Shown: positions 53,685 through 63,643, counted from the stretch's first letter. The stretch is DNA of 64,000 nucleotides from JANXQG01 sp963709175 (GCA_963709175.1 CAVPVK010000003.1:806001-870000), one strand, 5' to 3'. Notes: a model not told the origin generated them from the sequence alone. Numbers and translations: made by a program.

Positions 53685-55208
53685 ACGGAAAGTATGGGGT
53701 CGCACCTACGTTAGCGATTAGAGAGTTGTTTCTGCAGCTTGGCAAGGGTCGCGTCAACATCCTTCCCGGCCGCTTCGATGCGGGCCACGGCCGCCCCAAC
53801 GCTGCTAGGGCCACGGTATCCTAGCACCCGCGCAATTTCCGTCGACGAGTATCCATAGCGTCGCCGCGCCAGATACGCGGCGGCCGCGCGGCCGATCGCA
53901 TCGCTTCGCCGCCCGGACGTCCACTCGTCCGCCTTGCAGCCCAATCGCTCCGCCACTACCGCCACGATCCGCTCCAGCGCAGGCCTGGCTCGCAAGGGCT
54001 GCAACCGGGGAAGCTCTCGATCGCTTTCCCGCTTGCCCAGCAGCCGCCGGACCCGCATCGCAAACGACTCCGAGCCGACCAACAAACCGCCGAAGGCGTT
54101 CTTCCAGGGCGCGGCGGGCGGGTCGGTGATCCCCGCCTCAACGAACCGACAATAGCGTCGCCGCGCCTCCGCCCCCTGGCCGCCAAACTCGCCCAGGACA
54201 CGTTCGTAGGTTACCCATTCCAACGCCGCACGCGGTCCGCGATATCCCGGGTAACTGCTCCACTTCCAGTCTTGCGGCCTCCTCGCCAGCTTGGCGCGCA
54301 CGGGGTTCAGATGGAGGTAACGGCTAAGTTCGGTGAAGTACCCCTCCTCCTCGATAAGATGGGCCTTGAAACGCCCTTGGAACAAGTGCCCGACGCGCCT
54401 GTGGCGGAGATTGAAGTAGCCGGTGTAGCTGCCGTTCAGCAGCTGCATTCCTGCGGAGAGGTTGGGCTCCGGGGTTTCCAGGAAGAAGTGGTCGTGGTTC
54501 CCTAAGAGCACAAATGCATGCAGCCGCCAGCCGTACGTTTCCACGGTGCGCTGCAGCCAATCCAGTCGCCGCTGGCGATCGTCGTCGTCGCGGAAAATCG
54601 CGCGTCGCTCGTTGCCGCGGCACATCACATGATAAAGTCCCCCGGCCAATTCGATTCTTAACGATCGTGCCATAGCCGCAAAATACCAACTTCCACGCGG
54701 CAAGTCAATCCATAAGTGTCTAACGTAGGTATGACCGTGCGCCATGAATCTATGGGCGTTTCAGCGGGTGAAAGTCCCGCCTGGGAAGGGTCGCTTGCCC
54801 AGTAGTAATCGAAGCGCTGCTCTTGGAACCGATCTTCGAGGCCGAACTACTTCTGTTTTGGAACCTACACCTCGGCGTTCAGGATCGTGAGCATTCACGC
54901 CAACCGTCGGGTCCGTCACTGGTTATGCCGAAAGTTCGAAACCAAGGGGTTGGGATACGGCCAATATCCCCACAGCTATCTCGAGCGTAAGCTGGGATTG
55001 CCGAACCTCAGTCGTTCCCGGCGTCGCTACTCGTGGGCGAAACCATGAACCTTGTCCGAGAGCCGGATGCGGGAAATCCGCCCGTCCGATTCGATGAGCG
55101 GGAGGTGGAAACGGAGCACGGCTATTTAGACACGCAAGGGGAAACCCTGACACGGAATTATGCCGAAGCCTAACCCACCGCGCCACCTCTCGACTCTACC
55201 CATGCCCC
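53685..55208 (-). mobile_element. Composite mobile unit, copy 2: RAYT plus group II intron relic
   Basis: Near-identical to 48185-49715 over 1,524 bp. The intron relic starts at 54737 (GTGCGCC) directly after the RAYT end CTAACGTAGGTATGACC. It lacks 7 bases (GCATGCG) present at 49621-49627 of copy 1. Outside the block the flanks are unrelated to those of copy 1. Confidence 0.8.
53711..54673 (-). CDS. REP-associated tyrosine transposase (RAYT), copy 2
   Basis: 320 residues, same as copy 1 with about three changes (KRESDRELPRLQ for KRGSDRELPQLQ and a final Arg for Gly). All key residues are kept: H60-D-H62, the YFTELSRYLHLNPVRA helix and the C-terminal helix-turn-helix. The frame is intact, so either copy could supply transposase for both composites and for the deleted relic at 20897. 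The few changes show the copying was recent. Confidence 0.9.
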   Translation of the reverse strand: MARSLRIELAGGLYHVMCRGNERRAIFRDDDDRQRRLDWLQRTVETYGWRLHAFVLLGNHDHFFLETPEPNLSAGMQLLNGSYTGYFNLRHRRVGHLFQGRFKAHLIEEEGYFTELSRYLHLNPVRAKLARRPQDWKWSSYPGYRGPRAALEWVTYERVLGEFGGQGAEARRRYCRFVEAGITDPPAAPWKNAFGGLLVGSESFAMRVRRLLGKRESDRELPRLQPLRARPALERIVAVVAERLGCKADEWTSGRRSDAIGRAAAAYLARRRYGYSSTEIARVLGYRGPSSVGAAVARIEAAGKDVDATLAKLQKQLSNR

Positions 55209-55282
55209 CGTCGGGCCATCTTGGGTGCTGACCCTGCGGCACGGGTGGGAATTCGACGCCTTGGTGATTATGATAGGAGACC

Positions 55283-55393
55283 ATGAATACATCCCTTTTC
55301 GCAAAACCTCTCATCGTTACCGCCCCCTTTCTGGCGCTGCCCATCACCGCTGCCGCCGCTGAGGTCGAGTTCTGCCTGCGACGGAGCAAGTAA
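55283..55393 (+). pseudogene. Signal-peptide remnant upstream of the glycosidase-like gene
   Basis: 36 codons: MNTSLFAKPLIVTAPFLALP, then ITAAAAEVEFCLRRSK and stop. It has a good ribosome site (ATAGGAGACC) and a clean signal peptide but stops soon after the cleavage site. It reads like the first part of a secreted protein cut short, or a leader peptide for the next gene 10 bases downstream. Confidence 0.4.
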
Positions 55394-55402
55394 ACCAAGG
55401 CT

Positions 55403-58372
55403 TTGACAACGATGAGCGCATGCATTCTCATGAACCACCTCGGCCTGGGTATGACCGCCGCCCTAGTGACATTGTGCGTTTCTCGTTGCACCGCGGAAAC
55501 GATCACTGCGCCCGATATCCGCTTCGCGGCCGACGGTGCGGTGGCCGGTTTCTATAAGACGGCCGGCGGCCCCAACCTCGTCGACACGGCCCAGCCGGGG
55601 CGCGGTTTCGTGGTCCACACCTTCACGGGTGCGGCCATCGACGCGGCACGGTTGGACAGGGTCGAGTTCCACGGCGACTCGCTGCTGGCCACACGCGACG
55701 GCCAACCGCCGCGGCTTACGTTCCAGGTTACCCGGGGCGGCCGTTACCTGGCTCTCAAGTTGAAGCGCGTCGAGGGGCTTCCCGCGGCCAGTCTGGCATC
55801 GCTCGAATTCGAGTTGAACTGTGCGGGAACCGATGTCAAAGGGCTATCGTTGGACTACATGACGCGAGTGCAACAACAGGGCGGCGCCATCCGCGTCCAG
55901 TTCAATTACCTCTGGCATCGCAGAGCGGGTGATCCGCTCGGTGGCTTTGCGATTTATGCCGCGGCCGATGATGCGGAAGAAGATGACGCTCTGGCAGACA
56001 TCTGGAGCCACGAGGACTTACCCCACCCGCTGCTATCCGAGCCGTGGACCAAACAGCGCGTCCGCCGCTGGATTGACGACTATTACGAGCAGTTCAAGGA
56101 CATGACGACGATGATCCTTGCCGCCGGGAACGAGGCCGAACTGTATGAACTGACTGCCATCGCCGAGAAACGGGGAATCAAGATGATCTATCTCCATACC
56201 GACACGTGGCGGGGCGAGTATTGGCCGCTGGAACACTCCCATATCTACGTCAACCGCAAGGTCTTCCCGCGCGGCCGGGCAGATCTCGCCCGCTATTCGC
56301 AGCATCTGGCCCAACACGGGATGCACCTGGCGCTGCATTATGTCTGCGCCGGGATTGGCCCGAAGGACCCCCGCCGGATCGCAGGCCATGTCGATCGCAA
56401 CCTCGCAGCGTGGGGCCGCGGCGAGCTGGCCCAGCCAATCGACCAAAGCGCGGAGGAAATCCGTTTCCACCCCGCTGCCGGCAGCGAGTTTCCCCTCGCT
56501 TCCGGAGTGGGCAACAACTCACCCAACACCTATGAGAACATCTTTGAGCCTCGGTTTTTGCGGCTTGGCGAGGAGATCGTGCGTGTGGGTGAGTTCGCCG
56601 ATCTGGATCGGCCAATCTGGATCTTGCGCCACTGCCAACGCGGCTATGGCGCCACCGTGGCCGCCGCACACGCCGCCGGCGCAGAAACCGTGGGCTTGCT
56701 GGCGGCCTATGGTCAGAACTTCGTCCCGGACATCGACTCTCCGCTCTTGGGGGAAATGGCCCGGGAGTATGCCGAGTTTGCCAACGAGGTCGGCGTGGGG
56801 CAACTCGAGTACGACGGCTACGAAATCCACGGCCAGTACGCCTGGGGACCGCGCAAGTTCAGCGACCTGGTAAGCCGGCATCTCGACCACGCCGTGGTGA
56901 GCAACACTTCCAACGGCTCCCCCGTCGCCTCGAACCTGGAAATGCGGTTCAGCAAGATTCGCAAGATCAATCAGTTTGGCTACCACACCGTCAACCTCTC
57001 GTTCCAACTGGACGACCACCGGCCGGCTACCTCGATGCTCGACGCCTGGTTTGAGCTCTCCTCGCTTATCGCCAAGGGCGTTCGCCGCTTCCAAGTCTTG
57101 AAGCCCGAACCGATGTTCGGTGTCTCGACCGAGATCCTCGCGAAGCATGGCCAAAGCGAAGAGCTTTTCGCGGCATTCGCGCTGTGGCGGCAAGCGTTGC
57201 CGCTGATGAGCCGGGAACAACTGGCCACGATGCGTCAGGCGTTTACGCCCTTCGGGAACCACATGCAAGGCAAAGATCTCTTTCAAGTCCGCCGGGCCGC
57301 GGATCACTACGAGGTGATCCCGACCCGGGTGATGGTCCGCAAAGAGGGCGATGTGCCCTGGCTCGTCGGCCAGGAGTTTGGCCCCGTCGGCCCGCGGCAG
57401 GTGGCCCGGCCCGGCCGACAATTTCAACTGGAAAATCCCTTCCCTGCGCAGCCGGCCGCTTTTGTGATTCGCGTGCTGGCGGAACTGGGTGAAAGTTACG
57501 GCGGCCAAGGCGTGACCGCTGCCGCACGCGCGGGCGATGCCACGGTCGACAGCTACCGCACCGGCGCCGACGGCCAAGCCGTGGTCAAGGGCGCAACTGC
57601 GCCGGCAATCCTGCGCAACCTGCAGAAACTGCAACCCAAGGCGGCGGAAATCGACAACCAGCGGCTCGCGCAATTCTCGCAGGACGGCGATGCGATCTGG
57701 ATGTCCGCCGAGAATCCGCGGGCCGAGGCATTCAGGACGGAAAAGGATCTGCCCACCTGGTCGAAGCAGTTTTCGATGAATGCCGGCCGCGGCCTGGCCA
57801 TGGATCTCACGGGCGATGGCAGCGGGGCGGTTCTGCTGTTGCAGCTCAGCGGCCGCGGGGTCCGCGATTACGTGGTGAAACTTGATTTCACGGGCTCGCG
57901 CAGCGTGACGATTCCGGCGGGAGAGACGTCCTGGGCCGACGGCAATTGGGGCTGGCGGTTTGGCGCAAAATACTTCGATTATAGCCATGTCAACTCCGTC
58001 AGCCTCGGCTTCGGCTCGATTCCACCGCGGACGAGTCCCAAAGTCCGCATCGCTAATCTTCGTATCCTGGCCGACGTGCCGTCGAAACTCATCAACCCAG
58101 TCATCCATACCGGCAGCGGCCGCCTTCGAGTTCACGGGGAAATCGCCAGTGGCTGTTATCTCCGCTACGACGGCGGCGAGATCGCGGGCGTTTACAACCG
58201 GAACTGGAGCAAGTTGAAAGAATTGAGGATCACACTGGAGGATTATCGTATGCCGGCTGGCTACGCCCCGGTATGGGTCGAAGTGGCCGACGACGCACCG
58301 CGTCCCTGGCTGGAACTTCAGGCGATCGTAACAGGCGCGCCAATGATCGTGCCGATCATTCCCGCCAAGTAA
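55403..58372 (+). CDS. Large exported glycosidase-like protein
   Basis: 989 residues (start at 55403; an ATG at 55430 begins closer to the signal peptide MNHLGLGMTAALVTLCVSRC). The N-terminal third is a beta-sandwich (FHGDSLLATRDGQPPRLTFQ). The middle has TIM-barrel-like strands with aromatic and acidic residues: IKMIYLHTDTWRGEYWPLEH, MHLALHYVCAGIGPKDPRRI, and VGVGQLEYDGYEIHGQYAWG. A C-terminal beta-sandwich (WADGNWGWRFGAKYFDYSHV) could bind sugar. This is the layout of a glycoside hydrolase, but I cannot assign a GH family or name the catalytic pair. Intact. Confidence 0.6.
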   Translation: MTTMSACILMNHLGLGMTAALVTLCVSRCTAETITAPDIRFAADGAVAGFYKTAGGPNLVDTAQPGRGFVVHTFTGAAIDAARLDRVEFHGDSLLATRDGQPPRLTFQVTRGGRYLALKLKRVEGLPAASLASLEFELNCAGTDVKGLSLDYMTRVQQQGGAIRVQFNYLWHRRAGDPLGGFAIYAAADDAEEDDALADIWSHEDLPHPLLSEPWTKQRVRRWIDDYYEQFKDMTTMILAAGNEAELYELTAIAEKRGIKMIYLHTDTWRGEYWPLEHSHIYVNRKVFPRGRADLARYSQHLAQHGMHLALHYVCAGIGPKDPRRIAGHVDRNLAAWGRGELAQPIDQSAEEIRFHPAAGSEFPLASGVGNNSPNTYENIFEPRFLRLGEEIVRVGEFADLDRPIWILRHCQRGYGATVAAAHAAGAETVGLLAAYGQNFVPDIDSPLLGEMAREYAEFANEVGVGQLEYDGYEIHGQYAWGPRKFSDLVSRHLDHAVVSNTSNGSPVASNLEMRFSKIRKINQFGYHTVNLSFQLDDHRPATSMLDAWFELSSLIAKGVRRFQVLKPEPMFGVSTEILAKHGQSEELFAAFALWRQALPLMSREQLATMRQAFTPFGNHMQGKDLFQVRRAADHYEVIPTRVMVRKEGDVPWLVGQEFGPVGPRQVARPGRQFQLENPFPAQPAAFVIRVLAELGESYGGQGVTAAARAGDATVDSYRTGADGQAVVKGATAPAILRNLQKLQPKAAEIDNQRLAQFSQDGDAIWMSAENPRAEAFRTEKDLPTWSKQFSMNAGRGLAMDLTGDGSGAVLLLQLSGRGVRDYVVKLDFTGSRSVTIPAGETSWADGNWGWRFGAKYFDYSHVNSVSLGFGSIPPRTSPKVRIANLRILADVPSKLINPVIHTGSGRLRVHGEIASGCYLRYDGGEIAGVYNRNWSKLKELRITLEDYRMPAGYAPVWVEVADDAPRPWLELQAIVTGAPMIVPIIPAK

Positions 58373-58715
58373 CCCGGAACGAAGTGATGATCGCACCCGC
58401 GCTCGTCGAATAACGCGGCGACCGGTTGGTTGCGGATCGCGTCGGGATGCGACGCGCCGAGCGACGCCCCGTGAAAGACGATCTTGGCCAGCCGCAGGTT
58501 GCCGTTGATCGCTCCGTTTGGAAGGGCGGCTAGCCCTCCGTTGGCGACGGGCAGGTACCAGAACTTTAGCGCGGAAGTAAATGATGCGTTTCGCCCTGCT
58601 CGTGGCCGAACATCGGACTGAGCAGCCAGGCATTGCACGTCCGATCGCGATTGGTGCAGGGTGACGGATGGTAAGTGGGGCAATCAACTAGGTCATTAAC
58701 GACAAAGGATCGATC
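58373..58715. other. Gene-poor stretch with a decayed minus-strand frame
   Basis: The minus strand reads LKFWYLPVANGGLAALPNGA, INGNLRLAKIVFHGASLGAS and PVAALFDERGCDHH at about 58380-58570, natural in composition but without start or domain and running into the glycosidase gene as antisense. Probably an old gene fragment. Confidence 0.35.
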
Positions 58716-59024
58716 ATGAAAATGTCGGAATTCGCTACCAATGGACTGCTTGAATGCACGGGCGCTTCGGCGCATCTCACTGACCGCGAAAAACACCTGA
58801 TTGGCATCGCGGTCACCGCCACTCGTGGTTGTGTTGCCTGTACGGGCGGTCGCCTGAAGAAGGCGATCGACGCAGGCGTGCCCTACGCTGCGCTCGTGGC
58901 GGCGGTTGATCTAGCCGCGTCGGTGAATGCCGGCGTCACGGTCGCCATCGCCCTCCAGGGCGCCGACCTCAACGGCATTGCCTGTAAGGACGGTGTTTGT
59001 ACCGCAGGGCTTCCTAATTGCTGA
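58716..59024 (+). CDS. AhpD/carboxymuconolactone-decarboxylase-like protein
   Basis: 102 residues. The CMD/AhpD fold is seen in EKHLIGIAVTATRGCVACTG and GVPYAALVAAVDLAASVNAG; C39-x2-C42 is the redox pair of the family, though the usual His three residues later is absent (CTGGR). A second Cys pair is near the C-terminus (CKDGVCTAGLPNC). Likely a peroxidase partner or thiol protein for stress defence. AAAGGATCGATC precedes the ATG at 58716; a second ATG is 6 bases on. Confidence 0.75.
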   Translation: MKMSEFATNGLLECTGASAHLTDREKHLIGIAVTATRGCVACTGGRLKKAIDAGVPYAALVAAVDLAASVNAGVTVAIALQGADLNGIACKDGVCTAGLPNC

Positions 59025-59108
59025 TATGAGCCGGTGCGCGGAAATCGCCTCCGCGGCTCCACTCTGGCAGACCCCAATGCAACGCATTAGAACCGGCCGC
59101 AGCCACCA

Positions 59109-59510
59109 TCACGCGATCCGCTTGCCCGCTTCCGGGCCTGCGGACTGATCGTAAACCGCCTCCACGCGGATTTTCACCGCGTAGCGCAGCGGCATCGCGA
59201 TGCCTTTGTCCTTGATCTGAGCCGCCAGTTTGTCAAACAGCGGCCCCGAGGTGAGCAACTCCGCCGTTCCCTTGACTTGGTAGCCCTTCGCGGTGCCGGG
59301 TTCGATCACCGTGACGGCCACTTTAGGATTCCGCTCCAGGTTCTGCCGCGTCTTCAGCGAGAACAGGTCGCCGAATACGACGTGCTGGTCGTCAAGAACC
59401 TGCACCGTCCCCTTGGGTGTGACGTTCGGTTCGCCATCAGTAGTGGAAGTCGCCACCCAGCCCATCTTGCCCGCGAAGAACTCCTGCACCTCTTGTGGAA
59501 TGCTTACCAT
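59109..59510 (-). CDS. Pyridoxamine 5'-phosphate oxidase-family flavin-binding protein
   Basis: 133 residues, single split-barrel domain: GKMGWVATSTTDGEPNVTPK at the start, then VVFGDLFSLKTRQNLERNPK and VAVTVIEPGTAKGYQVKGTA, the typical FMN-binding pattern of small PNPOx-like proteins. These reduce or bind flavin, F420 or haem; the class cannot be told from sequence by eye. It is convergent with the AhpD-like gene and lies 85 bases away. Confidence 0.8.
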   Translation of the reverse strand: MVSIPQEVQEFFAGKMGWVATSTTDGEPNVTPKGTVQVLDDQHVVFGDLFSLKTRQNLERNPKVAVTVIEPGTAKGYQVKGTAELLTSGPLFDKLAAQIKDKGIAMPLRYAVKIRVEAVYDQSAGPEAGKRIA

Positions 59511-60666
59511 GCTCGTTTCCTTCGTCTAAGTGTTTACAAGACCAGCATCCGGCCCGTCCGGACTACAATGAGCCTGAAACCGATCCAGCCTCACGCAACC
59601 AACCATTTTACCAAGGTTCATCTCCCTGCCTAGCGTCTGGGCAGTGATGCAGTTTTTCCGGTGCCACGGCGTTCACGCATGGTGCGCATGGTCAGCGCCC
59701 GATTCTGAAGTGTGGGCGTGCACGCCCGCCCCGCCTCCATTACCGTGCTTGTAACGACGACACTTTGTTCGTCGCGGCAGATCCCGCGGTAAATCCGGGC
59801 CGACTGCGAATCCTCATAACTACCGGCAGCCCGGCAGCACCGCGCTGCCAGCCACGTAATCCAGCCCCCAGGGGCGAACTCTAATGAACACGATCCAACA
59901 ACAATTCCTTCGCAAAATCGAAGACCTATCCAACCTACTACGATAACCACAACCGGTCACCGGCATGCTTATCAAGAGCATCTGGACTGCAAGCCTACGC
60001 TGGACCGGGGGCGAGCTTTTTGAAGACGCTGAGGACTTTGCCTACCAGCGTTTCTCTTGGCGGGTGACGGACAACCTGGCCCAGATGCACTTCTCGACGG
60101 GGCACTGCAACTTCTGGCCAGCAGCGTCCCGTTGGGCATGCTCGTCTTTCGCGACATCAACGTCCAACTCGACGATCCGGCCGAACAAGTCGCTGCGGAC
60201 AGCTTCCTGGATTACCTTGCCTTGCTTGACTTCGACCTGCGGCTTTACATGCCGCAGCTAATGGTCGGTAGAGCACGGTGCCATTTGTTGCCCGTGGCAA
60301 GAAGCCTACCGCAGAACTCGATCGGCCTGTTCGGCTCAGTTCCTGTTCGCTGGCCGGAATCGCGGTTTGGAGGTTGTGTGTAGCGTGGTGTCGTGCCCGG
60401 ACTTTGAGCGGCGTTTTCACCGACCGGCAGAAATACAGGCCTAAGGATGATTATGCCTGCGGATCCGGACGGGCGGCGCGGCTGATCAGCGCGATCGCCG
60501 CCCCATTATTACCGTGCCCGCAGTGAACGAAACCAAGTTGGTGCCGCGTGCGCCTGACCTCGCTGGCAGTCAAGTACCTGCCGATGGAAACGTCCTGCGT
60601 CTTGAAGTCTGCCTTCCTCGCGGAGGCGAACTGCGTGATCGAGTGAGTCTTCCCACGACATCGGGG
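59511..60666. other. 1.15-kb stretch without a supported gene
   Basis: A 20-codon frame at 59884-59946 (MNTIQQQFLRKIEDLSNLLR) looks like a gene start that ends early. The frame at 60057-60383 has a natural stretch (LLASSVPLGMLVFRDINVQL, DDPAEQVAADSFLDYLALLD) but no domain. Both suggest gene debris. No RNA gene or repeat was seen. Confidence 0.4.
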
Positions 60667-62847
60667 TCACCGATTGCTACTTGTTCCTGGTATGACCTCG
60701 CGCGCAGCGCGGACTGTGAGCGGCGCGGCCGCGAGGACGGCATCCACGTCACCAATGAGCGGCAAGGCGGCAAGAACTGTGTATTCTCCTACGGGATCCG
60801 CGCCGAGTAGGTCCGACAATCGAAAGTGCGCCTTCATTGACTCGCCCGGCTTAAGCACATGCCTTTCAAATCCAAGAAACTGTTTCAAAGTATTCTTCGC
60901 CTCCTTCGATATCGCAACGTTCCTACCCGCGGAATTGCGAATGCAAAGTAAGAGGCCACCAGCGCCTTTCAGCCGTTTCAACGTCAGCAAGCGTGTGCTT
61001 TGATTCTTAACCGAGATCTCAAATTCATTTGCTTTGGAGGCGGACGCATTGCAGATTAGCCCGTGGAATGAGATACCTGCGAAACGAGTCAGTTGTTTCC
61101 AGTCCTCTTCAGACAGCGCCCCCGCTAACTGTACGCGCGGCGCCGCAGGTACTCCCTTGCATTCTGAAGGTGCCTCTGAGGGTGGTACTGAGTCATCCTC
61201 GCTGTCCGGAATCATGAGGCGCACAGGGGGCGCGACTGCCGCCAGGCCGCGGTCGCCCCCCAAAGTTACGGCTGCAAGGAAAGTGTAATCACGCCCTGGC
61301 ACGAGCCACGCCGAGGGCCACAGGGAAAAAAATACCCGCTCTGGAAGACGATCGCCAGTCGGTCCTTGATATTCGGCCAACTCTCCTTGGTTCCCTTCAA
61401 CCATTGGAGGCGAATCTATTGATACGGGGTCGCCGTTACTGTCTTGAGCCAGCAACGTGCAGTCACTCAAGAATGGTTGCCTCTCGACACGTCGTCCCGG
61501 TCCATTGAGCTTTATTTCGAGCGATCCGGCAACGGCGCCAATATTCGAGTGGGTGCTTTGAATCCTCAACTCATCGCTCGGACCGGTGACATGCTCCGTC
61601 AGCCTACGCCAAATAGTAGTTGAGCCGTAAAGCGGCCGTGTCAATCCGACGGTTTCCTGCGCGGGAACGTGAATGTTCAATGGCGACGCCACCAAGGGTG
61701 CATTATTCGATCTATTCGTCAAAAGCGCGACAATGACCGTGTAATGGCGAGCGGCCTTTAGGTCGAACATTCTATCGAGAGGGAACCATGTACCCACGGC
61801 GCAACCGAGATTCAGTTCAACGGGCGATTGTTGCCGCTTGCCCGAAAAGACAGCCGCGCCGCGCCTTGTCACGGGAACGATTTGTCGCGCGGAATCACAC
61901 ACAATAATCCGATAGTCGGCTCGCGCAAGACCCGAATCAGCAACCCAGGTCCTCTTAGCTGATGATGCACTTTCCCGCTGAGGAGACACGCTGCTGTCGC
62001 CGTCCTCACTTGAGTCCTCGAGGCATTGATGAGAGGCAATTAGATTGATCGCGTTGTCTGGAGAAGGGGACTGAATTGCACGCAATACATGACCGTGCAT
62101 CTGCATTCCGGAGATTCGCAACAACTCAGCGAGATCATTTTCGTCGGTCCGAGGCGGCGTGGCGGGCGCGCCCGTTCGCGAGTCCTCGAATCGGCTCTTG
62201 CGAGGCTGAGTCGAGCTTGTCCTCATTCTAACAGTGAGAGGCCGCGCAACCAACACCTGCTTTCCGCCCAGAAGGTAACTTGCCGCAAGTATCGTGTAAT
62301 TTCCCGAGCGATTAAGGCAAAAATAACTTCCCAGCGGATAAGTCTCCGCAATTGCGTGTCCTGGCATGATAAAACCGCCCGTCCCGGAAAAAGAAAAATC
62401 GATCAGGCGCGGAGTTTGTCGCCTCTTGCCCTCGGCCGTAAGCCCCACTGGCTGTCCATCCTCCGTACGAACCCAGACCTTGGGTGCGATGGACGCCTCG
62501 GAGCAAAGAGCAACTGGCCACACGCTTGCATTGTGAACGGCGGCAAGCAAAGTCTCTGGTTTGCCGTCGCGAGCCCGTTCCATGCTCTCATAAGCAACCA
62601 GCACCAAGCCCCGCTTCACTTGACCTGCGTCGGGTAGAAGTTGCTCCCATGCAGGCTCGTCTGGATGGTTAAGCTTGGTCGGCCATGCGGTACGTGAGGC
62701 GTGAGCCGGATTCTGGGCAATTGCTGCTGTTGAAACCCCCACGCAAGAGTTGAAACCATCGTCCCAGCCTGTACGTCCGCATCCAGAATTAATGGGCCGC
62801 TGGGCGCAGGATAAAAGCAAAGCCGCGCATGCCGTATAAACGAGCAT
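60667..62847 (-). CDS. Exported protein with four repeated beta-rich modules
   Basis: 726 residues from the ATG at 62847, chosen because it starts a lipoprotein-like signal (MLVYTACAALLLSCAQRPIN). Four modules each end in a similar segment: NYTILAASYLLGGKQVLVAR, HYTVIVALLTNRSNNAPLVA, DYTFLAAVTLGGDRGLAAVA and EYTVLAALPLIGDVDAVLAA. Each appears to begin with a conserved hydrophobic patch and to contain a turn with a Cys. This looks like a tandem beta-sandwich array, perhaps for binding. No family recognised. The start overlaps the end of the TPR gene (62789-63187) by 59 bases in another frame, suggesting a lost stretch. Confidence 0.6.
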   Translation of the reverse strand: MLVYTACAALLLSCAQRPINSGCGRTGWDDGFNSCVGVSTAAIAQNPAHASRTAWPTKLNHPDEPAWEQLLPDAGQVKRGLVLVAYESMERARDGKPETLLAAVHNASVWPVALCSEASIAPKVWVRTEDGQPVGLTAEGKRRQTPRLIDFSFSGTGGFIMPGHAIAETYPLGSYFCLNRSGNYTILAASYLLGGKQVLVARPLTVRMRTSSTQPRKSRFEDSRTGAPATPPRTDENDLAELLRISGMQMHGHVLRAIQSPSPDNAINLIASHQCLEDSSEDGDSSVSPQRESASSAKRTWVADSGLARADYRIIVCDSARQIVPVTRRGAAVFSGKRQQSPVELNLGCAVGTWFPLDRMFDLKAARHYTVIVALLTNRSNNAPLVASPLNIHVPAQETVGLTRPLYGSTTIWRRLTEHVTGPSDELRIQSTHSNIGAVAGSLEIKLNGPGRRVERQPFLSDCTLLAQDSNGDPVSIDSPPMVEGNQGELAEYQGPTGDRLPERVFFSLWPSAWLVPGRDYTFLAAVTLGGDRGLAAVAPPVRLMIPDSEDDSVPPSEAPSECKGVPAAPRVQLAGALSEEDWKQLTRFAGISFHGLICNASASKANEFEISVKNQSTRLLTLKRLKGAGGLLLCIRNSAGRNVAISKEAKNTLKQFLGFERHVLKPGESMKAHFRLSDLLGADPVGEYTVLAALPLIGDVDAVLAAAPLTVRAAREVIPGTSSNR

Positions 62848-63187
62848 TTTTCGGGTCGAGGCGAATAGCTCTGCCATAATCAGAAATCTCCTGGTCGCGG
62901 TCGCCGTTGGCCCCGTAAGCTTCAGCGCGCCCGAGGTACGCGTCGGCGTTTTTCGGTTCGAGGCTAATCGCTCTGCTGAACAAGGTTATCGCCGACGTAG
63001 TGTTCCCCTTGCCGAGCGCAGCCCTGTCTTCGGCGCAAACCCTCTGTGCTTCGTTGCTGGACTCTTCGCTATGCAACTTTCTAGTTGATTCGCCAATGGC
63101 CTTCCCTTGCTCAGCCTTCGGTTCCGCCGCCCGGCAGAGAAGAGGGACAAGTGACAAGCCCAGCGTCAGGATCGCGGTGCGGTTCAT
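62789..63187 (-). CDS. Exported TPR protein, probably C-truncated
   Basis: 132 residues from ATG 63187. A signal peptide (MNRTAILTLGLSLVPLLCRA) is followed by a charged linker and about two TPR units (LFSRAISLEPKNADAYLGRA, then ISDYGRAIRLDPKNARLYGM). The repeat breaks off after RGFAF and the frame ends in ILRPAAH, overlapping the next gene by 59 bases, which suggests a 3' loss or frame break. Related in style to the large TPR protein at 49834. Confidence 0.55.
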   Translation of the reverse strand: MNRTAILTLGLSLVPLLCRAAEPKAEQGKAIGESTRKLHSEESSNEAQRVCAEDRAALGKGNTTSAITLFSRAISLEPKNADAYLGRAEAYGANGDRDQEISDYGRAIRLDPKNARLYGMRGFAFILRPAAH

Positions 63188-63478
63188 GAATTTGACCTTT
63201 CTCGAAAGTGGCCTCTGCAGATGCAGCCACCCCTTGGGCAGCCTCAACTCTGCCTCTGCGATCATCATCGCCGCCAGCTTGGCCGCCGTCAACCGGCCAT
63301 GCCGCTATCGGGTTATCGGATATGCATCGCGTGCCTTCTTTCAGGCGCAGTTTTGCAATGAGTCGCCCGCCCCCGAAGACGACTGCCCACCGCTTGCAGT
63401 GGAAGCCGCCCGCCAATTGTTGCCCGTGGCAAGATTCTCACCAGGTCCTGACCGCTACGCTTGCCACGCCCGCACGGC

Positions 63479-63496
63479 TGTTAACAATTGTTAACA
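63479..63496. promoter_or_regulatory. Perfect 18-bp AT-rich palindrome, operator-like
   Basis: TGTTAACAATTGTTAACA reads the same on both strands and stands out in GC-rich DNA. It lies 292 bases upstream of the TPR gene start. A 9-bp inverted pair, CGTGGCAAG (63425-63433) and CTTGCCACG (63460-63468), is just beside it. No gene is seen in 63188-63643. Confidence 0.4.
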
Positions 63497-63643
63497 ACCG
63501 CCCGCGAGGCCTCCCGGCATCTTGCCCTGCCCCAGCCCCTACGGCCACCCCAGCCCTCGATCGGAGAGCCAGAAGGGCCTGGGCGATCGGCGGGAGGATG
63601 CAGAGGTCGGGCGTGAGGCGGAGGTGGCGGATTGAGGCGATGG

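Noticed and set aside
60057..60383. Plus-strand frame with natural-looking stretch
   Set aside because: No start context, no domain, and the neighbouring frames are equally open; kept only as debris in the gene-poor region.
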